From assembly GCF_025370935.1 (NCBI RefSeq), contig NC_133498.1:844732-908731 (forward strand): a DNA stretch of 64,000 bases, written 5' to 3'. Origin of the DNA: Choristoneura fumiferana. Lineage: Eukaryota; Arthropoda; Insecta; Lepidoptera; Tortricidae. The notes beneath the pieces are model-generated. The model ran no database searches. It saw only the letters and a program-made list of their open reading frames with translations, and was not told the origin of the DNA. Position numbers and translations under genes: made by a program. Shown here one piece after another: positions 23,401 through 35,400 of this stretch (positions within the stretch are counted from its first letter, which is position 1; each line of letters starts with the position of its first letter).

Positions 23401-26400
23401 GCTTCGTAGTCAGGTTCTCTAACCACTAGGCCATCTGGTCAACCTGGTCTGGTCGGTCGTCGTTGTTTGTGTTAGTTGTTTTCTAAATAAATTAGAACAT
23501 AACAGGAATCAGGGTTTATTTAGCGGGGACGTAACTTAATATGACCAACAACAAGTGGGAAAACCCCCCGACTTTGTCACTTCAAAGTTCAATATCTCAA
23601 AAACGGCTATAACCGATTTTGATAAAACATGTCTAAGAACCATCGCTAGAAAACCTGCTTTCAATTTAAAAAAACAGCATTCAAATCGGTCCACCCGTTT
23701 AAGAGCTACGGTGCCACAGATAGACATACAGACACGCATAGCGGTCAAACTTATAACACCCCTTTTTGTGTCGGGGGGTTAAAAAATACATAAAGTTGAA
23801 AAGCCTTTGGTCAAAATGCATAATGGTTCATTCGATTGATGTACTTATTGCAATTTTCTCTCATCAGATATTAGTTTAATCGAAAATTATTACGTTATAG
23901 CTGCGTTTTAACTTTGTTTGAAGAAATGGGCTGTATAAAGGTAGAAAACCTGAAAATCAGTAAGCAAAAACGTAGTATTTGTTGATCCTAAAACAATTTT
24001 TTTTTCGAAATCGTCATTTCAGGATTACTGCATTCTTCGTTACGAGGGCAGAAATGGTCACCGCCTCATAGCACAGCTTTCACATCCTCACAGCATAGCT
24101 GCATATCACATATCTGGTGGAAAGACGCCCTTATTTTAGGTTCTAGGACTAGAATCAGCACAGTAGGATTTTACGATAATTCCCACATTGTCTGAAATTA
24201 AACTTTAGGGTTAACTGTTGAATTTGTCGACAACAGGGCACTCTGACCGGCTTGATCCTCTGGCAATGCGGAGGGATGCAGCATCTTCCGCATTTTGTAG
24301 GAGAGTCCGAAGAGTAGTGACATCGTTGATTTTTGGGAACTTATTTACTGACAGAAATCTCAGTGTTTGATAGCTCGAGACTTGAACTAAAAAAACGCGC
24401 ACTATTGCGTGCGAGCTAGCAGTGCCCTTAGCGTAAGTTTTCGGTTACAAATCTAACGAAACACGAACAGCGCCTCTGGAACGTTTGCGATGTTCGTGCC
24501 AACAAATTGAGATTACGCGAACGCGATCGAGACGTATTTGTACCGAAAAATTACACTAGGGACAGTTATAGTAGAGTAGAGAGTTATAAGTGTAGAGATG
24601 GCCTCAAAGGAAGCCAGCGCCGTTCGCAAGACCGGCAGATTGCTATTTGGGACCATTTCGTGACATGCATATTATTTTTTTTTTCTCTTTTTTACTTCTT
24701 TTATCCATTGTTCTCATGTTTGTCACGAATAAATTTTCTTTCTTTCTTTCTTTTCTTCTTTCTTTCTTTTTTTCTTTCTAAAAAATCGACGTTACGTACC
24801 TACTCTCCTCTGTCACGACTGTCGTCGGTTTCCCCTATCGCATCTAAATATCACGGGGTCTTCAGATGAATTGTTCGGATTATAACGTAGCAGAATATCA
24901 CTATCATTCTCGCCTCGTCTGAAATTATACTTTAGGTTGGTAGACTTCTTATTTGGCCTTGCGAACGCCCAAAGACTACAAATAATCAGCGTAAATACAA
25001 CGTATTATGTAGCGATAACGCGGTAAACATAGGGTTATCAATCGTTATCGCGTCGCTTGAGGTGCGCTTGTAAATAGTAGTGTTTATTAACATGCTAATG
25101 TCATTCAGACAACTATCACCAGTACAAGTACCTGGACGACCGAGAAAAATTGGAAAATCACGTGTTTTCACAGAGACAAGACCGTCGTCTGGACTCACGT
25201 CACGTCATTTCCTCAATTTAGAAGACCACAATACAATACAATGACCTTTATTGTACACCACAACATAGTTTAGTAAGCAGTTGCAGAAAACGGGTAAAAA
25301 ATTTCAAGACTCACTTGAATCATAGGTGCAGAAGTTTGGAAAGCATATCATCGTAGTAGTATGTGTGATATATTATTTGACGACCGGATGGCTAAGTGGT
25401 TAGAGAACCTGACTACGATACGAAGCTTTAGGTCTGGTTCGAATCCCGGCCGGGACAGATATTTGTGTGAATAACACAAAGGTTTGTTCTCGGGTATTGG
25501 ATGTTTAATATGTATTTAAGTCTGTATTTATCTATATAAGTATGTTTATCCGTAGCCTAGTATCCCTAGTACAATCTTTGCTTAGTTTGGGACTAGGTCA
25601 ATTGGTGTCAAGTGTCCCATGATATTGTTGTTTAATTTTGTTCGCTCAGAGCCAGAGGGCAGATTTTTTAAATCTCACTCGTGAAGTCATTTTGCGACGT
25701 AGATTTCCATCCACAAATCCATCCGATATCAAAATGGACTCTTAATTCGTAAAAACAATTGCAGACTTTGTAGACAGTTACCTATTTATGTACCTCAGTA
25801 GTATTACCTTTCTTGACCGCATTTACTTAATAATTGGATCCGAAAATAAAATTGTCAATTTTTTTAACCCCTTTTTTCTTGTTGCTTACCTGTGATAGGT
25901 ATGACAGCTGCGTACGAGGGGTAAATTACGTTTAGCATTGGAAGCGCCAAACGCTGCCATAGGTTCTGGCGTGCCGAAAATGTTAATACAAATTCTGATC
26001 AATGTTTCCTGACATGTCGCTAGATGGCGTTAGTATAGGGTTGCCATAAGTGTGCGGCCGCAGACCGGGACATTTAAAGAAAAAGTAGTAAACGTAGTAA
26101 AAATTTAACTTTTATTACAAACACAAAATAACAACACAGTCATTCTATGCCAGGGTTTCTCAAAGTGGGGTACGCGAACCCCTAGGGGTTCGCTATTCGA
26201 CGGTAGGGTTCGCGACAAGGTTTACGTGATGGTGGCTGCAAGACTGGCAAGATGATTAAGATTGGTTTTTGGAGTATTTTTTATTTCAACTCCATATTTG
26301 TTACTTATTTGTTTGTTATTTGTTTCAGTTTGTGTTTTCATTGGCAAGACGGTTCTTAGATTCTTACCTATATTTGCTACCTTTTATTGAAATAAATAAT

Positions 26401-29400
26401 ATACATTATATTATCATGATGATTGAAATAAAAATAAACTTAGTTTCTCCAACAGCCAGTTTTATTACTTTCTTTGGGGGGGAGGTAGGGGTTCGCTGTC
26501 GTCTAGAAACTTGGGTATGTGGAGCCATAAGTTTGAAAAACCCTGTTCTATGCCATAGCAACCCGCAAGTCGCTTAGCTAGTTAGTCGTGTTTATTCTAG
26601 GTATATTTTTATTTAGCAAGTCCAGCCCCGTACTAAATAACTATGATTTTTAAACCGGGACAGTTTGCTTGTCGGCCGGGACGCCAGGACACCACGCTTC
26701 AAACCGGGACATGTCCCGGCGCCGGGACGTATGGCAACCCTACGTTAATGCCGTGAGGTCCGTTTGACATTAGGCTGCGTTGCGACCAGAGGTGTGCGGC
26801 AAATGTGTTTTTCATGTACCAATAGAAACTTCATTTATCCTCGCATATCACATCGCTGGTGGAAACAGCTGAGCGAGGCGAGCCGAGGTAAATGGTGCGT
26901 TTCTATTGGTTCATGAAAAACACATTCGCACATCTTGGTGAAAACTACAATATGCTAGCGCCATCTAGGAAGTAACAATTTAACAAATCGTTTTTAATAC
27001 TAATTAGCTTTTTTGCTGACTACACTTGTATTGTCAAAATACTACGCACAGGAGTTATCATGCTAACACACGAGTAATATTTACCTCAACGTTTCGGCAA
27101 CATTACAGTGGCCTTGGTCACGAGTAGACTGTGTGTGTAGTAGAGTTTAAAACGTTATACACTCGCATTGTCATTCAGCTTAAATAATGTATACCAAATG
27201 TAAAGTCAATCCGGTCACTGGAAGTGGGTCAAACTGAACTTGCAACCCACCCAGCCGCAGCTTGACCAGCTGTAAACAGGGCAAGTTTAATAAAAGCATT
27301 AAAAATGACACATTAATGATAAATTAATAGATTATTTGGAAGGGCACAAATAGTCACAATCAAATTTGTGTAAATTCTGTTTAGGCTGATCTAATAGACA
27401 CCAGAGTTGTACAAATTATTTATTTCAACACACCGATATATTAATATAAATATTTTAAACTACTGGACGCACAATGTCCAAAATCGGTGACACTCTTTCC
27501 CGACCCGGATAATACCGACTTGGAAATACCGACTCTGGTTTTCGTGTACACGCTCATAGAAACTAACATGAGCTTCAATGGGCGTGTACACGAAAAACAG
27601 GGTCAGTATTTCCATGTCGGTATTATCCGGGCCGGGAAAGAGTGTCACCCTCCAAAATGTCTACGTCACACGCCATAGGGACGTGACCAATGCGACCGAA
27701 AGCCAGTGATGTCCCTTAATCGATTCCCGTTAATATTTAATGAAGTTTCGTCGTCGCCCGTGATTGTGATTACTTACCAAATTTCCATGCCCGTATACTC
27801 GTGGAATAGCAAGGTGAACTAGGTGAAGTGGTTATGGTTTGATCTGTTAAGAATTCATTTACCGCTGGAAGGAGAACTATACAATTCCGAGATTTGTATA
27901 CTATACTTTGTTCTTCCTCGGGTTTCAAGCTATTTTCATACCAAATTTCATCCTAATTGGTCCATCGGTTTGAAGCGTTAGGCTGCGTTTCCACGTTTCC
28001 ACGTGTGTGTTGGGAAGAATGTGTTTTTCATGAACCAATAGAAACTCTTCATTTACCCATCCTCGCACNNNNNNNNNNNNNNNNNNNNNNNNNNNNNNNN
28101 NNNNNNNNNNNNNNNNNNNNNNNNNNNNNNNNNNNNNNNNNNNNNNNNNNNNNNNNNNNNNNNNNNNNTGTGATCTAGCCCCTAAGCCCCTTCTCTCTCA
28201 CTCGAACTTAAAGGAAGATGGATATCTTGTATCTGGTGTCTTGTATGGTCTTGTATGCCCAGCTCTAAAACCTGGCTATCGCGTCACTGCATATCTAAAA
28301 AAGCAGCGCTTAGCGTCAACACATCCTACCGGTGTGAAGTTAGCGGCCGATTATAACCCAACCAAATTAGAAGTTTAAGTTATTATTTGCATTTGTGTGT
28401 TCATAAGAGTGACAAAAACACATAATATATAGCTTATATCAGGGAGAAGTATTCAACCTGAACGTCTGGTGAAGCAAGAAAATATTGCCAGCTACACCAT
28501 ATGAAAAAAAAACACCAACATGGAAATGAGAACCTCTTCAAATCTTTCCATAAAATAACACTGGACACTAAAAGCTTTCTATAAAAGCTGCAACTGTTAA
28601 CTAACCTCATCTAGTCTAGGAGCCACATCCAATTTGGAAACGGGAACTCTCCGGTTTTTTGTGGCATGTTATTACGCACGCTGAGAGCTTTCGATCAACG
28701 CTTCAATGTCCAGTAACCTCGTTTCGTTTTTTTGAAAAGGTAGAATTAAAGCTAGCGGCCGATAAAAAAAACAACTAAAATAAAAATAAACAATTGATTG
28801 GAAAACGCCTTCCTCCTAGATATTATTATATTAATATCTAGAAAGATATATATAATTTAATTGATTATGCATTTCAAAAGCTTCGATCAAATGCGAAACT
28901 ACCCATAACCAACATCTAGTACGGGGCTACGCCCAAATAAAAGTAGGGAGCCGAAAATGTATGCAGTAATATAAAAAACGACCAACTTGGAAATGCGAAC
29001 TTCTTTAAATCTTTCCATATTATAATACTGAATACTAAAGCTTTCGATACAAGCTGCAAGAGTTTAGTAACCTTATCTAGTTTAGGAGCCACACACGATT
29101 TTAAAAAAAGCGGCGTATTTTTTTTTGTAATAAAATGTGAATAACAATATGTTGGAAATGCGAACCTCTCCAGTTTTTTCTGGCATATTATTACGAATGC
29201 TGAGAGCTTTCGATGAAACGCTTCAAATGTCCACTAATCTCCTTCGTTTTGAAGAAAAGGTAGAGTTAAAGTTTAGCGACCGAAAAAAAAAAAAAACTAA
29301 AATAAAAAATAAAAACAATTTGAAAATGCATTTCATCCAGAAATTTTAATAAGATGATTATGCATTTAAAAAGCTTTCAATCAAATCCGAAACTGCCCAT

Positions 29401-32400
29401 AACCAACGTCTAGTACGGGAGCTACGCCCGAATAAAAGTAGGCGTAGTGCGTAGCGTAATATATGCCAGAAAAAAACTGGAGAGGTTCGCATTTCTAACA
29501 AGTTGTTATTCTCATTTTATTACAAAAAAAAATACGCCAGTTTCTTTAAATCGGGTTGGCTCCTAAACTAGATGAGGTTAGTAAATTCTTGCAGCTTTGT
29601 ATCCCGTATTGGAAAGACTTAAAGACTAAAGACTTAAAGAGGTTCGCATTTCCAAGTTGGTCGTTTGTCATATTACTGCAAAATTTTCGGCCGCCTACTT
29701 TTATTCGGGCGTAACTCCGTACTAGGCTTTGGTTATGGGCAGTTTCAGATTTGATGGAAATCTTTTCAAATGCATAATAGTATTAATAAAATATCTGGAA
29801 GGAACACGTTTTCTAATCAATGTTTTTTTTATTTTTGTTGTGATTATTTTCGGCCGCTAACTTTAAATCTACCTTTTCTTCAAACTAAAATGAGGTTACT
29901 GGACACTTGAAGCGTTGATCGAAAGCTCTCAACGTGCGTAATAACATGCCACAAATACTGGAGAGGTTCGTATTTGCTATTTGCAACATGTCGTTTTTCT
30001 CATTTTATTACAAAAAAAAATACACCGCTTTCATTAAATCGGGCGTGGCTCCTAGACTAGTTGAGGTTAGTTTAGCAGTTGCAGCTTTAGTAGAAAGCAT
30101 TTAGTATCCAGTGTTATTTTATGGAAAGACCTGAAGAGGTTCGCATTTCCATGTTGTGTTTTTTTTTTTCATTTTTAGTTTCGAAGTTTTATATGCTGCT
30201 TGTTTTAATCTGGTGTAGCTGGCAATAATTCTCTTGCTTCACCAGACGTTCAGGTTGAATACTTGTCCATAAATATAAACTTGTTGTGTCATACTAACTA
30301 CTAAATATAACTAGTTTGTATCATATATCAACTAATGTGTGTGTGTTTTTGTCAGACCTCACAAATAAATAATAAATAAATAAATAAATATCATGGGACA
30401 CTTGACACCAATTGACCTAGTCCCAAACTAAGCAAGCTTGTACTATGGATACTAGGCAACGGTAAACATACTTATATAGATAAATACATACTTAAATACA
30501 TATTAAACATCCAAGACCCGAGAAACAAACATTCGTGTTATTCACAAAAATATCTGCCCCGCCGGGATTCGAACCCAGGACCTCAAGCTTCATAGTCAGG
30601 TTCTCTACCACTTAGCCATTCGGTCGTCAATGCAAATAAAACCTCAACTTCTTAATGGTTGGGTTATAATCGGCTGCTAACTTTTGGCCGCTTACTTCAC
30701 ACCGGTATCTGTAGTAACATCTTGTAAAGCAGCCAGGAGCGTCTCCTCAGAAGGAACGCCTCAGTGATTAATGACATCGATTTGAAATTTGGTACGGAAG
30801 TGTTGTTTAGATACAATGAAATTACAGTCAACCAAAAGTAATCAGCAAAAAAAAACTAAAACTTATTAGGTAGGTATCTCGTAAAAATTGCCATGGGATA
30901 GGCATAAAAATCTCGAAATGACAAGCGCTTAGACTTAAATTCATAAAATTTTGCACAGCTGTTTTTAATACAAAGTCAATGATAACTATGATGTAATTTG
31001 GGATTACCCATGAGATTCAGTAAAATCTCGAAATCAATTAAACTGTCAGATTACGCGTGCGAAGCCGCGGGTAATATAAACAAACGAACGCTGCCAGCCG
31101 GCGCTCAAGCACCCGATGTACTCTTCCCCGCGCTCGCCATTCGCGCGAAGTACGTTTTCGTGTAGTTTTTTTTTCAAATAATGAGAATCCGTGGATGAAA
31201 ATGACACAAATTATGAATAGTGTTTTTTACACCGTTAATAATCAAAACACATAAACTCTAACAACTTGAATTTCTTTGTGGGTTTTACAGGGTATTGTAT
31301 TAAAAAAAATTAATATCTATAAATATCGTGGATGAATTTGACACAAATATTTTGGATAACAGATATCAGTATTTTAAAACGTCTGACATCCTTTTAACAA
31401 ACTGTAATATTCTTTAAGAGTTAGTTGGGCGAAATGTTAGGTACTGGTTAAAAATCAGGATTCCCGTGGATGGATATGACACAAATGCCTATGTACATCA
31501 GTTACTGCTCAGATATTAATAAGAAAGTAAAATTTTCGTCTTAATTTTTTTCGTCCAATACTAATGGAAAACACTAATACCTAAATTTCTACTTATACAG
31601 GCACCCAAAATGACACAATTTTTGTATTAGGTTGGGCAAATGCTCCGGAAGCTATATGCGAAAAATAAACAACTTTAATATTTTTGAAAGCCTCAAAACG
31701 TAGTCCTACGGTCTATAATCGAAAATTATTACGTTATAGCTGCGTTTTAACTTTGAAGAAATGGGCTGTATAAAGGTAGAAAACCTGAAAATCAGTAAGC
31801 AAAAACGTAGTATTTGTTGATCCTAAAACAATTTTTTTTTCGAAATCGTCATTTCGCGATTACTGCATTCTTCGTTACGAGGGCAGAAATGGTCACATAG
31901 CACAGCTTTCACAGCATAGCTGCATATCACATCTCTGGTGGAAAGACACCCTTATAAACTGCACAGTAGGATTTTACGATAATTCCCACATTGTCTGAAA
32001 TTAAACTTTAGGGTTAACTGTTGTATTTGTCGACAACAGGGCACTCTCTGACCGGCTTGATCCTCTGGCAATGCGGAGGGATGCAGCATCTTCCGCATTT
32101 TGTAGGAGAGTCCGAAGAGTAGTGACATCGTTGATTTTTGGGAACTTATTTACTGACAGAAATCTCAGTGTTTGATAGCTCGAGACTTGAACTAAAAAAA
32201 CGCGCACTATTGCGAGCGAGCTAGCAGTGCCCTTAGCGTAAGTTTTCGGTTACAAAATAAGTCTCGATCGCGTTCGCGTAAAATCTCAATTTGTATGATA
32301 AGACGAACAGCGCCTCTAGCGGAACGTTTGCGATGTTCGTGTTTCAATACAAATTGAGATTTTACGCGAACGCGATCGAGACGTATTTTGTAACCGAAAA

Positions 32401-35400
32401 ATTACACTAGGGGTACAGTTCATAAGTTCTATCGACGTTACGTACCTACTCTCCTCTGTCACGACTGTCGTCGGTTTCCCCTACCGCATAAAATATCACG
32501 GGGTCTTCAGATGAATTGTTCGGATTATAACGTAGCAGAATATCACTATCATTCTCGCCTCGTCTGAAATTATACTTTAGGTTGGTAGACTTCTTATTTG
32601 GCCTTGCGAACGCCCAAAGACTACAAATAATCAGCGTAAATACAACGTATTATGTAGCGATAACGCGGTAAACATAGGGTTATCAATCGTTATCGCGTCG
32701 CTTGAGGTGCGCTTGTAAATAGTAGTGTTTATTAACATGCTAATGTCATTCAAGACAACTATCACCAGTACATGTACCATCAGCCAAATATGTGATCTAT
32801 CACCCTAAAGTTGATAATCATTTGCATGTCATAAAACAATAATGCCAATAGACGTGTCTGTCAACTAGAAAGTTCGACTTTAGCGACATATTCATTTGAT
32901 AGAAACTTGTTTAAAAATTGATAGACCACTTATTTGGCTGATGGTACCTGGACGACCGAGAAAAATTGGAAAATCACGTGTTTTCACAGAGACAAGACCG
33001 TCGTCTGGACTCACGTCACGTCATTTCCTCAATTTAGAAGACCACAATACAATACAATGACCTTTATTGTACACCACAACATAGTTTAGTAAGCAGTTAC
33101 AGAAAACAAGTAAAAAATTTCAAGACTCATTTGAATCATAGGTGCAGAAGTTTGGAAAGCATATCATCTTAGTAGTATGTGTGATATATTATTTGACGAC
33201 CGGATGGCTAAGTGGTTAGAGAACCTGACTACGAAGCTTTAGGTCCTGGGTTCGAATCCCGGCCGGGGCAGATATTTGTGTGAATAACACAAAGGTTTGT
33301 TCTCGGGTCTTGGATGTTTAATATGTATTTAAGTATGTATTTATCTATATAAGTATGTTTATCCGTAGCCTAGTATCCCTAGTACAAGCTTTGCTTAGTT
33401 TGGGACTAGGTCAATTGGTGTCAAGTGTCCCATGATATTTTGTTTTATTTATTTATTTATTATGTTTTTTTTTTTCAATGTTTAATTTTGTTCGCTCAGA
33501 GCCAGAGGGCAGATTTTTTAAATCTCACTCGTGAAGTCATTCTGCGACATACATTTCCATCCACAAACCCATTCGATATCAAAATGGACTCTTAATTCGT
33601 AAAAACAATTGCAGACTTTGTAGACAGACTTACCTATTTATGTACCTCAGCAGTATTACCTTTCTTGGCCGCATTTTTTTTAATAATTGGATCCGAAAAT
33701 AAAATTGTCAATTTTTTTTAACCCCTTTTTTCTTGTTGCTTACCTGTGATAGTATGACAGCTGCGTACGAGGGGTAATAGTATATTACTGCAGAGCCATG
33801 AAGTAAGGATTGATGGACGAGTTTGGGGTAGACGGCCGAGTCGTAGACGAGGCCGGCTAAAAGGAGTCCAGCAATCCCTGTTCTGGCCGAGTTTGTATAG
33901 TGCTTTTCTCAAACAATGTGAGAAATATTAATCATCCATCCATCCATCCATCCATCCGTCCGTCCGTCCGTCCGACCGTCCTTCCTTCCGTCCGTCCGTC
34001 CGTCCGTCCTTCCTTCCATCCATCCATCCATCCATCCGTCCGTCCGTCCGTCCGTCCTTCCATCCGTCCATCCATCCGTCCGTCCGTCCGTCCGTCCGTC
34101 CTTCCATCCGTCCATCCATCCGTCCGTCCGTCCGTCCTTCCATCTATCCATCCATCCGTCCGTCCGTCCGTCCGTCCTTCCATCCATCCATCCATCTGTC
34201 CGTCCGTCCGTCCGTCCTTCCATCCATCCATCCATCCGTCCGTCCGTCCGTCCGTCCTTCCATCCATCCATCCATCCATCCATTCATCCATCCGTCCGTC
34301 CGTCCGTCCGTCCTTCCATCCATCCATCCATCCATCCATTCATCCATCCGTCCGTCCGTCCGTCCGTCCTTCCTTCCATCCATCCGTCCGTCCGTCCGTC
34401 CGTCCGTCCTTCCATCCGTCCGTCCTTCCATCCATCCATCCATCCATCCGTCCGTCCGTCCGTCCGTCCGTCCGTCCTTCCATCCGTCCATCCATCCGTC
34501 CGTCCGTCCGTCCGTCCGTCCGTCCTTCCATCCGTCCATCCATCCGTCCGTCCGTCCGTCCTTCCATCTATCCATCCATCCGTCCGTCCGTCCGTCCGTC
34601 CTTCCATCCATCCATCCATCTGTCCGTCCGTCCGTCCGTCCTTCCATCCATCCATCCATCCATCCGTCCGTCCGTCCGTCCGTCCTTCCATCCATCCATC
34701 CATCCATCCATTCATCCATCCGTCCGTCCGTCCGTCCGTCCTTCCTTTCCATCCATCCGTCCGTCCGTCCGTCCGTCCGTCCTTCCATCCATCCATCCAT
34801 CCGTCCGTCCGTCCCTCCGTCCATCCATCCATCCGTCCGTCCGTCCGTCCGTCCTTCCATCCATCCATCCATCCGTCCGTCCGTCCGTCCGTCCTTCCAT
34901 CCATCCATCCATCCGTCCGTCCGTCCGTCCGTCCGTCCTTCCATCCATCCATCCATCCATCCATTCATCCATTCCGTCCGTCCGTCCGTCCGTCCTTCCT
35001 TCCATCCATCCGTCCGTCCGTCCGTCCGTCCGTCCTTCCATCCATCCATCCGTTCGTCCGTCCGTCCGTCCATCCATCCATCCATCAGTCCGTCCGTCCG
35101 TCCGTCCTTCCATCCATCCATCCGTCCGTCCGTCCGTCCCATCCATCCATCCGTCCGTCCGTCCGTCCATCCATCCATCCATCCATCCATCCGTCCGTCC
35201 GTCCGTCCGTCCGTCCTTCCATCCATCCATCCGTCCGTCCGTCCGTCCGTCCCATCCATCCATCCGTCCGTCCGTCCGTCCGTCCGTCCTTCCATCCATC
35301 CATCCGTTCGTCCGTCCGTCCGTCCGTCCATCCATCCATCAGTCCGTCCGTCCGTCCGTCCGTCCTTCCATCCGTCCGTCCGTCCGTCCCATCCATCCAT

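Larger units (their letters stand above)
23876..28068. repeat. Segmental duplication, copy A (ends at assembly gap)
   Basis: It begins at TAATCGAAAATTATTACGTT and is nearly identical, apart from indels and scattered substitutions, to 31714-37828. It includes a SINE, a GGGTTGCCA element with a nested hAT MITE, and several hairpin MITEs. It stops at the N gap partway through a hairpin MITE. Unique to this copy: an insertion at about 24566-24785 that ends in a TTTC-rich tail. Confidence 0.85.

Noticed and set aside
24211..24402. 63-68 codon minus-strand frame conserved in both duplication copies (24211 and 32001)
   Set aside because: Conservation is explained by the recent duplication; the 3' ends differ by frameshift and no family was recognised.
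25390..25455. tRNA gene suggested by A and B box sequences (also 5405, 33200, 47245, 17460, 18115)
   Set aside because: The same head is dispersed many times with a shared tail, the stems are not kept, and several copies have mutated boxes. These are SINEs.
25885..25925. U1-snRNA-like CTTACCTG motif in a repeated sequence (also 19905 and 33738)
   Set aside because: Only eight bases resemble the U1 5' end; no stem-loops or Sm site follow, and the sequence is part of a dispersed repeat.
27460..27678. Overlapping 62-63 codon frames on opposite strands (also at 37237-37461)
   Set aside because: They are the two strands of a near-perfect palindromic MITE, which gives similar peptides from both strands.
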